From JAVVHH01 sp963835135 (GTDB lineage Bacteria; Pseudomonadota; Alphaproteobacteria; Acetobacterales; Acetobacteraceae): a DNA stretch of 64,000 nucleotides. Under the pieces are notes generated by a model. It was not told the origin of the DNA. It ran no database searches and worked only from the letters and a program-made list of their open reading frames with translations. The position numbers were made by a program, and so were the translations under genes. The stretch covers positions 248,001 to 312,000 of the forward strand of contig CAWIEF010000001.1 of assembly GCA_963835135.1 (NCBI GenBank), read 5' to 3'. This document shows positions 43,856-52,290 of this stretch, piece after piece. Numbering within the stretch: the stretch's first letter is position 1; each line of letters opens with the position of its first letter.

Positions 43856-44149
43856 ATGGTTGCTTACATCGTCGCCAACATCGAAGTCAGCGACCCGGCG
43901 CCATTCGCGCGCTACCGCGCGGAGGTTCCTGCCATCATCGCGCGCTTTGGGGGCCGCTACCTGATCCGGGCGAACGAGCCGGAGCTTGCCGAGGGTGCAC
44001 AATTCTTCAAGCGACTGACGGTCATCGAGTTCGCAACGATGGCAGCGGCGCGCGCGTTCTATGACAGCGACGAGTATGCGCCCCTGAAAGAGATGCGCAT
44101 CGCGGCGAGCACGTCCGACCTCTTGTTCGTTCCGGGCTATGACGGCTAG
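43856..44149 (+). CDS. DUF1330 family protein
   Basis: 97 residues, ferredoxin-like alpha/beta dimeric fold. VAYIVANIEVSDPAPFARYR, GGRYLIRAN and YDSDEYAPLKEMRIAASTSD match the DUF1330 family. The function of the family is unknown; members often sit in catabolic clusters. GGGAGG lies 7 bases before the ATG. It is followed after three bases by the SDR gene, so the two probably form one operon downstream of the paired hairpins. Confidence 0.9.
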   Translation: MVAYIVANIEVSDPAPFARYRAEVPAIIARFGGRYLIRANEPELAEGAQFFKRLTVIEFATMAAARAFYDSDEYAPLKEMRIAASTSDLLFVPGYDG

Positions 44150-44152
44150 CGC

Positions 44153-44890
44153 ATGAACATCGATCTCACCGGCCGCCTCGCGGTCGTGACAGGGGCGGCG
44201 CAGGGGATCGGGCGGGCGATCGCGACCGGGCTGGCGGCGTGTGGGGCCAGTGTGCTGGCGGTGGATCGGGATGCGGCCGGGCTGTCGGCGGTGGCGTCGG
44301 AGCGGGTTCGGACTGCGGCGGTGGACGTGACCGACGCGACCTCGATCGCGGCGGCGTTGGGTTCGCTCGGGACGGTCGACATCCTGGTGCACAGCGCGGG
44401 CGGGGTGTGTGGCCAGGTTGGGCAGGCGGCCGAGAACGTGACAGCAGCGCAATGGCACGCGATCCTCGCCGTGAACCTGACCGGCGCGTTCCTGATGGCG
44501 CAGGCGGTGATCCCTGGCATGAAGGCCGCCGGCGCGGGCCGGATCGTGACGATTTCGAGTGGCGCCGGGATCGGCGTGAGCCTGACCGGGATCCAGGCCT
44601 ATGCGGCGGCCAAGGCGGGCGAGATCGGACTGACGCGGCAGCTCGCGCATGAGCTGGGGCAGCACGGGATCACGGTCAACAGCGTGGCGCCGGGCTTCGT
44701 GCGGTCCAATCCGTCGTCCGAACGCCAGTGGCAGGCTTATGGCCCGGCGCGGCAGGCGCAGATGCTCGAGCGGATCGCGATGCGCCGGCTCGGCACGGCG
44801 GAGGACATCGCCAACATGGTGCTGTTCCTGGTCAGCGACCATGCGGCGTGGGTCACCGGGCAGGTCATCAGCGTTGATGGCGGGAAGTAG
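44153..44890 (+). CDS. SDR-family NAD(P)-dependent oxidoreductase (FabG-like)
   Basis: 245 residues. Cofactor motif VVTGAAQGIGRAIA, the VHSAGG variant of NNAG, catalytic Ser in TISSGAGIG and YAAAKAGEIG give a classical SDR, ending in GQVISVDGGK. Substrate is unknown; its place next to the CoA-ligase operon suggests oxidation of a hydroxyacyl or alcohol intermediate. It converges on the M20 gene with no gap. Confidence 0.9.
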   Translation: MNIDLTGRLAVVTGAAQGIGRAIATGLAACGASVLAVDRDAAGLSAVASERVRTAAVDVTDATSIAAALGSLGTVDILVHSAGGVCGQVGQAAENVTAAQWHAILAVNLTGAFLMAQAVIPGMKAAGAGRIVTISSGAGIGVSLTGIQAYAAAKAGEIGLTRQLAHELGQHGITVNSVAPGFVRSNPSSERQWQAYGPARQAQMLERIAMRRLGTAEDIANMVLFLVSDHAAWVTGQVISVDGGK

Positions 44891-46258
44891 TCAGGCGCGG
44901 GCGGCCTCGGCGAACAGGGCGGTCCAGGCGCGCAGGCCGTCGTCGAACGAGCTGAGGCGGAAGAACTCGTTGGGCGCGTGGATCTGCTCGTCGGCGATGG
45001 CGTAGGAGAGCGTCACGGTCTCCAGGCCGAGACTCTGCTTGACCATCGGCGAGACCGGCAGCGTGCCGCCGATGCCGACGCGGACCGGCTTTTGGCCGTG
45101 CACCTGCTCGATCACGCGCTCGACCACGGCCAGGAAGCGGTCGTCCTCAGGGACCGCGTAGGCCGGCGTGCCATCGCGCAGCCGGTCGATCTCGAGGTCG
45201 GCATAGGGCGGCAGGTGGGCGCGGAGATGGACCTCGACGGCATCGTAGACGTGGTCCGGCACCTGGCCCGGGCCGAGGCGGCAGGTGAGCTTGGCGTGGG
45301 CCGCGGCGGGGATCACGGTCTTGCCGCCGGGGCCGGTGTAGCCGCCCCAGACGCCGTTGACCTCGATCGTGGGGCGCAGCCAGAGGCTCTCGAGCAGGCG
45401 AACGCCGGGCTCGATGGCGCCGGGCCGGGCGCCGATCTCGGCGAAGAACGCGGCCTCGTCGAAGCCGAGCGCGTCCATGCCGGCGATGTCGGCGTTACCG
45501 GGCGGGCGAAGGCCGTCGTGGAAGCGGGCGACGGCGATCCGGTTCTCGTCGTCATGCAGCGTCGCCAGCAGCCGGGCCAGCGTGGTCGCGGCGTTGCCGA
45601 CCGGGCCGCCGTAGCGGCCGGAGTGCAGGTCGCGCGCCGCCGTGCGGACCGTGATCTCCATGCTGAGATTGCCGCGGCTGTTGACGTTCACGCTCGGGCG
45701 ACCCGGTCGCCAGCGCCCGCCATCGGCCGAGATCAGCACGTCGGCGGCGAGCAGGTCGCGGTAGCGGTCGAGGATCGTGGGAAGCGTGCGGCTGCCGATC
45801 TCCTCCTCGCCCTCGAGCAGGAACTTGACGTTGACCGGCAGCGAGCCCGTCGTCGCGAGCCACGCCTCGGCGGCCGAAACCGCAATCCAGAGCGGCGACT
45901 TGTCGTCCGAGGCGCCGCGGGCGACGATACGGTCGTCGACGATCGTGGGCTCGAAGGGGGGCGAGTGCCAGAGCTCGACCGGGTCGGGCGGCTGGACGTC
46001 GTAATGACCATAGACGAGCAGCGTCGGGGCGGTCGGCACGCCAAGCCAGGCGCCATAGACAGCCTTGTGGCCGCCGCCATCGAGCAGTTGCACGTCGTGC
46101 ATGCCGATCCGTTCGAGCCGGGCGCGCAGGATCTCGGCGGCGGCGGCGATGCCGCCGGCATAGGCCGGGTCGGTGGAGACGCTGGGGGCGCGAATGAAGT
46201 CCAGCAGCTCGTCGAGCAGGCGCGGCCGGTTGTCGGTGAGCCAGGTGTCGATGGTCAT
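44891..46258 (-). CDS. M20-family dipeptidase / amidohydrolase
   Basis: 455 residues. Zinc ligands of the M20 fold appear in order: VYGHYDVQP, GASDDKSP, the catalytic and ligand pair EGEEEIGS, ISADGG and the last His in ADEQIHAPNEF; the lid domain has ARDLHSGRYGGPVGN. It resembles the CNDP-like dipeptidases (M20 family) that hydrolyse dipeptides or N-acyl amino acids. GGAGATC precedes the start at 46258. It is the last gene of the minus-strand CoA operon, coupled to the aldolase gene by ATGA. Confidence 0.93.
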   Translation of the reverse strand: MTIDTWLTDNRPRLLDELLDFIRAPSVSTDPAYAGGIAAAAEILRARLERIGMHDVQLLDGGGHKAVYGAWLGVPTAPTLLVYGHYDVQPPDPVELWHSPPFEPTIVDDRIVARGASDDKSPLWIAVSAAEAWLATTGSLPVNVKFLLEGEEEIGSRTLPTILDRYRDLLAADVLISADGGRWRPGRPSVNVNSRGNLSMEITVRTAARDLHSGRYGGPVGNAATTLARLLATLHDDENRIAVARFHDGLRPPGNADIAGMDALGFDEAAFFAEIGARPGAIEPGVRLLESLWLRPTIEVNGVWGGYTGPGGKTVIPAAAHAKLTCRLGPGQVPDHVYDAVEVHLRAHLPPYADLEIDRLRDGTPAYAVPEDDRFLAVVERVIEQVHGQKPVRVGIGGTLPVSPMVKQSLGLETVTLSYAIADEQIHAPNEFFRLSSFDDGLRAWTALFAEAARA

Positions 46259-47232
46259 GCGGTGATCTCCGTGCGCAGGCTTTCCCAGCGGCGGCCGGTC
46301 TCGCGGCCGCCCGCCCAGTGGCCGTCGGGGGCGTAGAGATAGGGCGGGCGCGGCGGGCCGGAGCGGACAAGGCCCGAGCCCTGCAGCCGCGCGCGGGCGA
46401 TCGGCACGTTGTAGTCGACGAAGTTCTCCAGTTTGCCACCGGGGAACATCGGGGCTTGGGCCCAGGCCATGCGGGCGCAGATATGCTCGGCCCGGGTCCA
46501 GTCGCGCCGGCCGACGGCGTCGGCCAGCACGACCAGCGGCTCCGGCCCGTCGGCGACATTGCCGCTCCAGCAGGCGACGGCGTCGTCGGGGAAGGCGCGG
46601 GCGAGCGCGGCCCAATGGGCGTCGACCGGCAGCACACGCATGCGGCCCGCGACGGCGCGAAGGTCGTCGGCGATGGCGGGGCCGCCGATGTGCTTGGTGG
46701 CGACGATGGCCGGGTTTCGGCTGAGTTCGGCGTAGGTGGCGGTGTCGATCTTGGCCTTGAAGGCGAATTGGTTGTCGTAGACGATCAGCTTGACACCCGG
46801 GAGCGCCTCGGCGACGTCGTCATAGAAGCGGACGATGTCATGCGGGTCGAGCGACATCCACATCGGGCGTCCGAGGAACAGGCCATCGGCGCCGAGTTCG
46901 ACGAGGGCACGGCCGCGAGCGATGGTGTCGCGCGTGTTCATGGTCGTCGCGCCCGCGAACAGCAGGCAGCGGGCGCCGACCGACTGCACCAGGCAGTCGG
47001 TGAACGCCTGGTGCTCCTCCCAGGTCAGCGACGCGCCCTCGCCGAACGACCCGGCCGTCAGCAGGATGCCGACACCCGCGCCGACCACCATCTCCGCCAT
47101 GCGCGCGGTCTCGGCGAGGTCGATCGACTGGGTGCAGGACCAATGGCCGGCGTCGGGCGTGGAGGGCGTGGGCAGCATGCCGAGCACGCCGGCGATATGC
47201 TCGAGCGTCACGCGGGCGGATTTCGCGGTCAT
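46255..47232 (-). CDS. DHDPS/NAL-superfamily aldolase, hydratase-aldolase-like
   Basis: 325 residues. A (beta/alpha)8 barrel of the DapA superfamily: GVLGMLPTPSTPDA, LLTAGSFGEGASLTWEEHQA, GATTMNTRDTI and FLGRPMWMSL resemble the trans-o-hydroxybenzylidenepyruvate hydratase-aldolases (NahE/PhdJ type). Schiff-base lysine is in IVATKHIGG near residue 178 and the catalytic Tyr in YDNQ near 150. Such enzymes cleave or form C-C bonds to pyruvate. Context with CoA-ligase and thiolase-like genes suggests degradation of a side chain or aromatic compound; no ring-cleavage dioxygenase is seen. ATGA coupled on both sides. Confidence 0.85.
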   Translation of the reverse strand: MTAKSARVTLEHIAGVLGMLPTPSTPDAGHWSCTQSIDLAETARMAEMVVGAGVGILLTAGSFGEGASLTWEEHQAFTDCLVQSVGARCLLFAGATTMNTRDTIARGRALVELGADGLFLGRPMWMSLDPHDIVRFYDDVAEALPGVKLIVYDNQFAFKAKIDTATYAELSRNPAIVATKHIGGPAIADDLRAVAGRMRVLPVDAHWAALARAFPDDAVACWSGNVADGPEPLVVLADAVGRRDWTRAEHICARMAWAQAPMFPGGKLENFVDYNVPIARARLQGSGLVRSGPPRPPYLYAPDGHWAGGRETGRRWESLRTEITA

Positions 47233-48599
47233 GGAAAAACGCGATCCATGTTCAGCAGCCCGGCCGGGTCGACGGCCCGCTTGAGGGAGCGCACCAACGC
47301 GAGCTCCTCCGGCGTGCGCGACAGATGCAACCAGGCGCGCTTGGCGGTGCCGATGCCGTGCTCGGCCGAGATCGACCCGCCGCGGGAGGCGACAGCGCCG
47401 TAGACCAGGGCCTCGATGGCGGCCTTCGCGGCTGCCTCGCCCTGTTCGGGCAAGGTCGCCAGCACGTGCAGGTTGCTGTCGCCGACATGGCCGAACAGGG
47501 CGAGCGTCTCGTCGGGGTAACTCTCCCGCATCGCGATGCGGACGGAGTCGGCGGCGTCCTGCATTCTATTGCGCGGCACCGAGACGTCGAAGCCGAGCAT
47601 GCGCGGGATATGGTGGTGGTAGTCGTAGGGGCTCTCTCGCAAGGCCCAGATCTGCTTGCGCTGGGCCTCGCTCGCGGCGAGCACGGCGTCCAGCACCAGG
47701 CCGTCCGTCATGGCCGCGGCCAGCAGCGTTTCCAGGGCGGCATCGTCGCCGGTGGACTCCAGCAGCAGCCAGAGATCGGCGCCGCGCCGCATCGGCGGTC
47801 TCACGCCCACGAGGTCGATGGCGAGATCGATGAACTCGCGCCACATCGCCTCGAAGGTCAGCCAGCCGCCGGGCAGCGCGTGGGCGCCACGACGAAGCAG
47901 GCCGAGGGCGGCCTGGAAATTGGGCACGCTCACCACGGCGGTCTGCACCGCTCCGGGATTGGGCTGTAGCGCGAACACGACCCGGGTGACGATCCCGAGC
48001 GTACCCTCGGCGCCGATCAACAACTGCGTCCAGTCCAGCCCGGCGTTGTTCTTGGTCATCTTGTTGAGCCGCCGCAGAATCGTGCCGTCGGGCAGCACCG
48101 CCTCGAGGCCGAGCACGTGGCGCCGGGTCATGCCGTAGCGGACGACGTGATTACCGCCAGCGTTGGTCGACACGACCCCACCGACGCTGCACGAGCCGCG
48201 CGAGCCCAGATCGATCGGCAGCATGAAGCCGGCCGCGTCGGCCGCGTCCTGGGCATCCTGCAAGGGAGTGCCGGCAAGGACGGTGAGGGTCGCGCACTCT
48301 GGGTCGACCTCCTCGACGCCCCGCATCCGCTCGAGCGAGAGGGCGACTTCGCCGGGCTTGGGATGGGCGCCGCCGGCCAGGCCGGTGAGGCCGCCTTGGA
48401 CGACGACGCGGGTGCCATGCTGGTGGCAGAGACGCATGATGTCGGCCACGTCCTGCGTCGTGCGCGGGAGCAGCAGTGCGTCGGGCTGGGTCGGCGCCAG
48501 GCGGAGCGCGTCCTGCGCATGACGCGGCGGCACGTCGTCGCCGACGCGGAGCAGCGCGGGATCGAGTTCGGCAAAGGCGTGGTCGGGTCTAGTCAGCAT
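47229..48599 (-). CDS. FAD-linked oxidase / 2-hydroxyacid dehydrogenase (GlcD-like)
   Basis: 456 residues. The FAD-binding PCMH domain has VVVQGGLTGLAGGAHPKPGE and GSCSVGGVVSTNAGGNHVVR; the C-terminal FAD-oxidase domain has LFGHVGDSNLHV and ISAEHGIGTAKR, as in D-2-hydroxyglutarate or D-lactate dehydrogenases. It would oxidise a 2-hydroxy acid to the 2-oxo acid, passing electrons to a flavoprotein or quinone. That fits making a substrate for, or removing a product of, the adjacent pyruvate-type aldolase. The start overlaps the DUF35 gene by 11 bases. Confidence 0.9.
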   Translation of the reverse strand: MLTRPDHAFAELDPALLRVGDDVPPRHAQDALRLAPTQPDALLLPRTTQDVADIMRLCHQHGTRVVVQGGLTGLAGGAHPKPGEVALSLERMRGVEEVDPECATLTVLAGTPLQDAQDAADAAGFMLPIDLGSRGSCSVGGVVSTNAGGNHVVRYGMTRRHVLGLEAVLPDGTILRRLNKMTKNNAGLDWTQLLIGAEGTLGIVTRVVFALQPNPGAVQTAVVSVPNFQAALGLLRRGAHALPGGWLTFEAMWREFIDLAIDLVGVRPPMRRGADLWLLLESTGDDAALETLLAAAMTDGLVLDAVLAASEAQRKQIWALRESPYDYHHHIPRMLGFDVSVPRNRMQDAADSVRIAMRESYPDETLALFGHVGDSNLHVLATLPEQGEAAAKAAIEALVYGAVASRGGSISAEHGIGTAKRAWLHLSRTPEELALVRSLKRAVDPAGLLNMDRVFP

Positions 48600-48855
48600 C
48601 GGGGGTCCCCCATAGGGCTCCATCGTCGGCCGCGTGCAGCGCGACGCTCGTGCCGGCTGCGGCGCTTCGCCGTAGGCGAAGGATGACGCGCACGGCCTGC
48701 GGGGTGTGCACCTCCGCCAGCATCGACGTCACCGCTGCGACGACGCCCCGCGCACACGGCGCCTCCGTCCAGCTCGCCCCGCCGCAACGACGGCACAACT
48801 GCCGGGCCGGGAACACCGTGTAGCCGCAGGCGGCGCAGGCGTGCAGCGTGATCAT
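48589..48855 (-). CDS. DUF35 OB-fold / zinc-ribbon protein, thiolase partner
   Basis: 88 residues, shorter than the usual 120-140. A rubredoxin-like zinc ribbon CAAC...CRRC is at residues 7-24, followed by a compact OB-fold segment GVVAAVTSMLAEV. DUF35 proteins bind acyl-CoA and form complexes with thiolase-like enzymes, for instance ChsH2 with Ltp2. The gene is coupled by ATGA to the thiolase-like gene upstream, as expected for such a pair. Confidence 0.87.
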   Translation of the reverse strand: MITLHACAACGYTVFPARQLCRRCGGASWTEAPCARGVVAAVTSMLAEVHTPQAVRVILRLRRSAAAGTSVALHAADDGALWGTPDAD

Positions 48856-49973
48856 GCCGCGAGGACGACGGCGTTGGCGCACATGCCGTAGCGATATTGC
48901 ACCATGCCGTAGCCGGCGACCACCGCGTGCCGGGCGTGTGGCACTTGCCGGTCGCCGGCTTCGCGGCGCAGTTGCGTGATGGCTTCGACCAGGCCGTGCA
49001 TGCCGCCGGCCGCGCCCGCTTGGCCGGCCGAGAGTTGGCCGCCGGAGGTGTTCAGGGCCAACGCCGGGAGCCGATCGGCGACGAAGCGCCGGATGTCCGA
49101 ACCGGTGAAGCCCAGATCGTGCAGTTGGGAGAGCACCATCACGGGATAGTCGTCGTAGATCGAGACGACGTCCATCGCCGCCGGGTCCAGCCCCGCGTCG
49201 CGCCACAGCGCGGGCGCTAATTCCGGCAAGCCCGTGCGCCAGCCGTCGCCATCCTGGTGGTCGACGTTGTAGCAGGCGCCGAGGGCGGCGATCCTGATCC
49301 CCGTTCCACCGCCGCGCAGCACGATGGCGTCCGCCCCTGAGACCACCGGCACGCAATCGTAACGGCAGAGCGGCTCGGCCACGAACGGGGCGGCCATATA
49401 CTCCTCGAGGGTCAGCTCGGTGCGGTAGGTGGCCGCCGGGTTGCGCATGGCCCAGGCGCGCTGGGCGATGCAGATCGCGGCGAAATCGGCGCGCCGCAGG
49501 CCGTGCGCGGCCGCGTATCGCTGGGTGACGAGCGCGAACAACGCGTTGGGGCCGCCGAAGCCGAGCGGGGCCAGGCGATCGCGCGCGGTGCGGTTGTAGG
49601 TGTCGACGAGACGCTGGAAGTCACCTGGTTCGAAATGATCGGCCGACAGGATCACGACCGTGCTGGCGTCGCCGGCTTGGATCGCCCGGGCCGCGTGCTG
49701 CAGCATGTCGATGCCGCTGGCGCCGCCGAGGGCGTCGTCCATACACCAGCGCAATGTTAGGCCGAGCTGCCAGGCGACGTCGATGGCGTGGTCGGGCGGC
49801 AGGGTGAACGACGCGACGGCCAGGCCGTCGACCTCGGCATGGGCGACGCCGGCATGGGCGATGGCGCGCTGGAAGGCGGCGGCGAGGAGGGAGAGGGTGC
49901 TGCCGCCGGGTCGCCGCCGCTGGTAGGCGATCTCGGCGCAGCCGGCGATGACGATGCCGGAATAGTCGGCCAT
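48852..49973 (-). CDS. Thiolase-like protein lacking the catalytic Cys and His
   Basis: 373 residues, thiolase fold. The nucleophile loop that reads CxSG in thiolases is DALGGASGIDM near residue 83, and the GHPxGxSG loop is SAGQAGAAGG near 315, so both catalytic Cys and His are absent; the C-terminal CxG is GYGMVQYRYG. This matches the SCP2/Ltp-like, DUF35-associated group, some of which act as retro-aldolases on CoA thioesters. It follows the acyl-CoA ligase gene by one base and is coupled to the DUF35 gene. A cleavage reaction on a beta-hydroxyacyl-CoA is inferred. Confidence 0.85.
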   Translation of the reverse strand: MADYSGIVIAGCAEIAYQRRRPGGSTLSLLAAAFQRAIAHAGVAHAEVDGLAVASFTLPPDHAIDVAWQLGLTLRWCMDDALGGASGIDMLQHAARAIQAGDASTVVILSADHFEPGDFQRLVDTYNRTARDRLAPLGFGGPNALFALVTQRYAAAHGLRRADFAAICIAQRAWAMRNPAATYRTELTLEEYMAAPFVAEPLCRYDCVPVVSGADAIVLRGGGTGIRIAALGACYNVDHQDGDGWRTGLPELAPALWRDAGLDPAAMDVVSIYDDYPVMVLSQLHDLGFTGSDIRRFVADRLPALALNTSGGQLSAGQAGAAGGMHGLVEAITQLRREAGDRQVPHARHAVVAGYGMVQYRYGMCANAVVLAA

Positions 49974-49974
49974 C

Positions 49975-51525
49975 TCAGCGCGCCAGCCGGTAGCCGGCGG
50001 CGTCGCGGTCCCAGGTGCCGGGCACGACGCCTTGCTCGCGCAGCTTGAATTTCTGGACCTTGCCGTTCTCGGTGACCGGCAGCGCTTCGACGAACGCGAC
50101 GTAGCGGGGAACGGCGAAATACGCCATCCGGGCCTCGCAGAACGCCATCAGCGCCTCGGGCGCGAGGCTCTCGCCGGGCCGGAGCACGAGGGCGGCCATG
50201 ACGTCGTCTTCGGCCAGTTCGGAGCGGACCGGGAAGGCCGCTGCGGTGGCGATGGCGGGGTGGCTGAGCAGCACCTGCTCGACCTCGAACGACGAGACGT
50301 TCTCGCCGCGGCGCCGGATCGAGTCCTTCAACCGATCCACAAACCGAACGTAGCCGTCCTGGCGCCGGACGACTCGGTCGCCGGTATGGAACCAGCCGCC
50401 CCGCCACGCCTCGCGCGTCTTGTCCGGCAACCCGAAATAGCCGGTCGCGAACGCCAGGGGTTCGTCGCTGCGCAAGGCGAGCTCGCCCGAGACGCCGTCC
50501 GGCACGTCGTTTCCATCCTCGTCGAGCACGCGGGCCGTGAAGCCTGGATACACCGGCCCCATCCAGCCCGGCACTTGGCGGTCGAGCGTGGTGCCGATGA
50601 CGAAGTTGGTCTCGGTCGAGCCGAACCCATCCACCAGGCCGATGCCGAAGCGCTCGGTGAAGGGCGCGTGCAGGTGGCCGGGCACGCCGGGCGCCAGCGC
50701 GATGCGGGCGCGATGGGCGCGGTCGTGCGACGCGGGCGGGCGCGCGAGCAGGATCGGCACCATGGCGCCGAGCACGAAGGTGACGGTGGCTCGGTGCTCG
50801 ACCAGCGCGCTCCAGAAGCTCGAGGCCGAGAAGCGAGGCTCGACGATCAGGCTGGCCCCGTGCAGCAGCGCCTGAAAGAAGGCGTTGAGCGCGTTGGTGT
50901 GGAACAGCGGCAGCGTCGTGACCAAGACGTCGCCCGGCACCAGCCCCAACAGGTCGCCGGTGATGGCGCCCCACCAGAAATACTGCGCATGCGGGCAGCA
51001 GACCCCTTTCGAGGGGCCGGTGGTGCCAGACGTGTAGAGCACGGCGATGGTCGTTTCGGGCTGGATGCCGGCCGGCGGGAGCGTCTCGGCGCCGAGCGGC
51101 GGAAGCGTTTCGCCGATGATCCAGACGCGCTCGACTACAACATCGACGTGCCGATGCAGATCGGCCTCGACGATGAGCAGCTTCGCGCCGCAATCGGAGA
51201 GGATGTGGCGAAGCTGCGGGCCACGGGCGGCGGTGTTGATCGGCACCGTGACGGCGCCGAGCCAGGCCGCCCCGAGGAACACCTGCAGGAACTCGCTCCG
51301 GTTGCCGCACATCAGCGCGACGCGATCGCCCGGACCGACGCCGGCGCCCCGCAACATCGCCGCCGAGCGCGACGCGATCGTGCAGCAATCGGCGACGCTC
51401 CAGGCGGTCTCCCCGGCCTTGAACAGCGTGCGACCGGGTTGGTGGGCCGCCTGGCGCTGCAGCATCGCCGGAAGCGTTCGTTGCGCTGGCGCGAACTGGG
51501 CGATGAGGCTCGACAGGCTGGCCAA
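49975..51525 (-). CDS. AMP-dependent acyl-CoA ligase (CaiC-like)
   Basis: 516 residues. ANL superfamily adenylate motifs VLYTSGTTGPSKGVCCPH, VDGFGSTETNF, TGDRVVRRQDGYVRFVDR and the C-terminal catalytic lysine in VTENGKVQKFKL are intact. Overall pattern (LMCGNRSEFLQVFLGAAWLG) resembles crotonobetaine/carnitine-CoA ligases, so an organic acid is activated to its CoA thioester. The TTG at 51525 was chosen because GGAG stands five bases upstream; another TTG at 51546 lacks a ribosome site. First gene of the minus operon; the AT-rich operator at 51548 lies directly upstream. Confidence 0.9.
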   Translation of the reverse strand: MASLSSLIAQFAPAQRTLPAMLQRQAAHQPGRTLFKAGETAWSVADCCTIASRSAAMLRGAGVGPGDRVALMCGNRSEFLQVFLGAAWLGAVTVPINTAARGPQLRHILSDCGAKLLIVEADLHRHVDVVVERVWIIGETLPPLGAETLPPAGIQPETTIAVLYTSGTTGPSKGVCCPHAQYFWWGAITGDLLGLVPGDVLVTTLPLFHTNALNAFFQALLHGASLIVEPRFSASSFWSALVEHRATVTFVLGAMVPILLARPPASHDRAHRARIALAPGVPGHLHAPFTERFGIGLVDGFGSTETNFVIGTTLDRQVPGWMGPVYPGFTARVLDEDGNDVPDGVSGELALRSDEPLAFATGYFGLPDKTREAWRGGWFHTGDRVVRRQDGYVRFVDRLKDSIRRRGENVSSFEVEQVLLSHPAIATAAAFPVRSELAEDDVMAALVLRPGESLAPEALMAFCEARMAYFAVPRYVAFVEALPVTENGKVQKFKLREQGVVPGTWDRDAAGYRLAR

Positions 51526-51547
51526 CGGCGCTCCGCACTTGGGCAAA

Positions 51548-51563
51548 AAATTAAAGCTAAAAT
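51548..51563. promoter_or_regulatory. AT-rich operator-like site, copy A (divergent promoter)
   Basis: AAATTAAAGCTAAAAT sits in the 78-base gap between the divergent acyl-CoA ligase and EthD-like genes. It shares 13 consecutive bases with the dyad at 58031. In both places ATAGG precedes the site (here on the minus strand, CCTAT at 51564-51568), which can serve as the start of a -10 element. Such AT runs are exceptional in this DNA. Confidence 0.6.
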
Positions 51564-51603
51564 CCTATGCAAAATCCAGCCAAAGGTGAAAGGATACGCT
51601 GCG

Positions 51604-52290
51604 ATGCCCATGAATGGCCCGAACCGCTTCGGACTCTTCCTGACCGCCGAGCCCGGCGCGCCCCCGTATTCGGCGGCCGATCTGAGGACGATCGCGACCG
51701 GGCTGGCCGGCATCCCCGGCGTGCTGCACGCACATCTCTACACACCCGCGACGGCCACCGACCCGTATCTGGACGACGGTGCGCCGCCCGCGCTGATGCT
51801 CGAATGCGCCTTCGACGCGATCGAAGCGCTCGAGGCGGCGCTGGCCGCCGATGGGGCGCTGACGCGGCTGTGCGGCGACGTGCCGATGTCGCAACAGGCG
51901 ATGCTGCTGCGCGACTTTCCGGTGCCGGGCCGACCGCCCGGCGAGACGTGCTGCAGCTACGTCGTCACCTACGAGGGCGAGGCCGAGGACGCGAACGCCT
52001 GGCTGTCGCACTACCTCGCGCATCACCCGGCGATCATGGCGGGCTTCCCGGACATCCGGGCCATCATGGTGGCGAGCCGGATCGATTGGTGCAGCGGCGT
52101 CGGCTGGACCCGCGCGCGGGCTTTGCAGCGCAACCGCGTCGTTTTCGACGACCCGGCGGCGCTCGACGCGGCGCTGGCCTCGCCCGTCCGGCACGAGATG
52201 CGCGCCGATTTCCACGCGCTGCCGCCATTTTACGGCCGCACCACCCACCACGCGATGCACACGCGCACCATCCGAGGAGCCTCTGCATGA
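51604..52290 (+). CDS. EthD-like / dimeric alpha-beta barrel protein
   Basis: 228 residues. NRFGLFLTAEP, ALMLECAFDAIEALEAALAA and a second half with YVVTYEGEAEDANAWLSHYL, HHPAIMAGFPDIRAIMVASR and NRVVFDDPAALDAALASPVR suggest a duplicated ferredoxin-like barrel, as in EthD proteins of catabolic loci. EthD-type proteins are often small helpers or enzymes of unknown chemistry. AAAGGA precedes the ATG. It is coupled by ATGA to the binding protein of importer 3. Confidence 0.65.
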   Translation: MPMNGPNRFGLFLTAEPGAPPYSAADLRTIATGLAGIPGVLHAHLYTPATATDPYLDDGAPPALMLECAFDAIEALEAALAADGALTRLCGDVPMSQQAMLLRDFPVPGRPPGETCCSYVVTYEGEAEDANAWLSHYLAHHPAIMAGFPDIRAIMVASRIDWCSGVGWTRARALQRNRVVFDDPAALDAALASPVRHEMRADFHALPPFYGRTTHHAMHTRTIRGASA

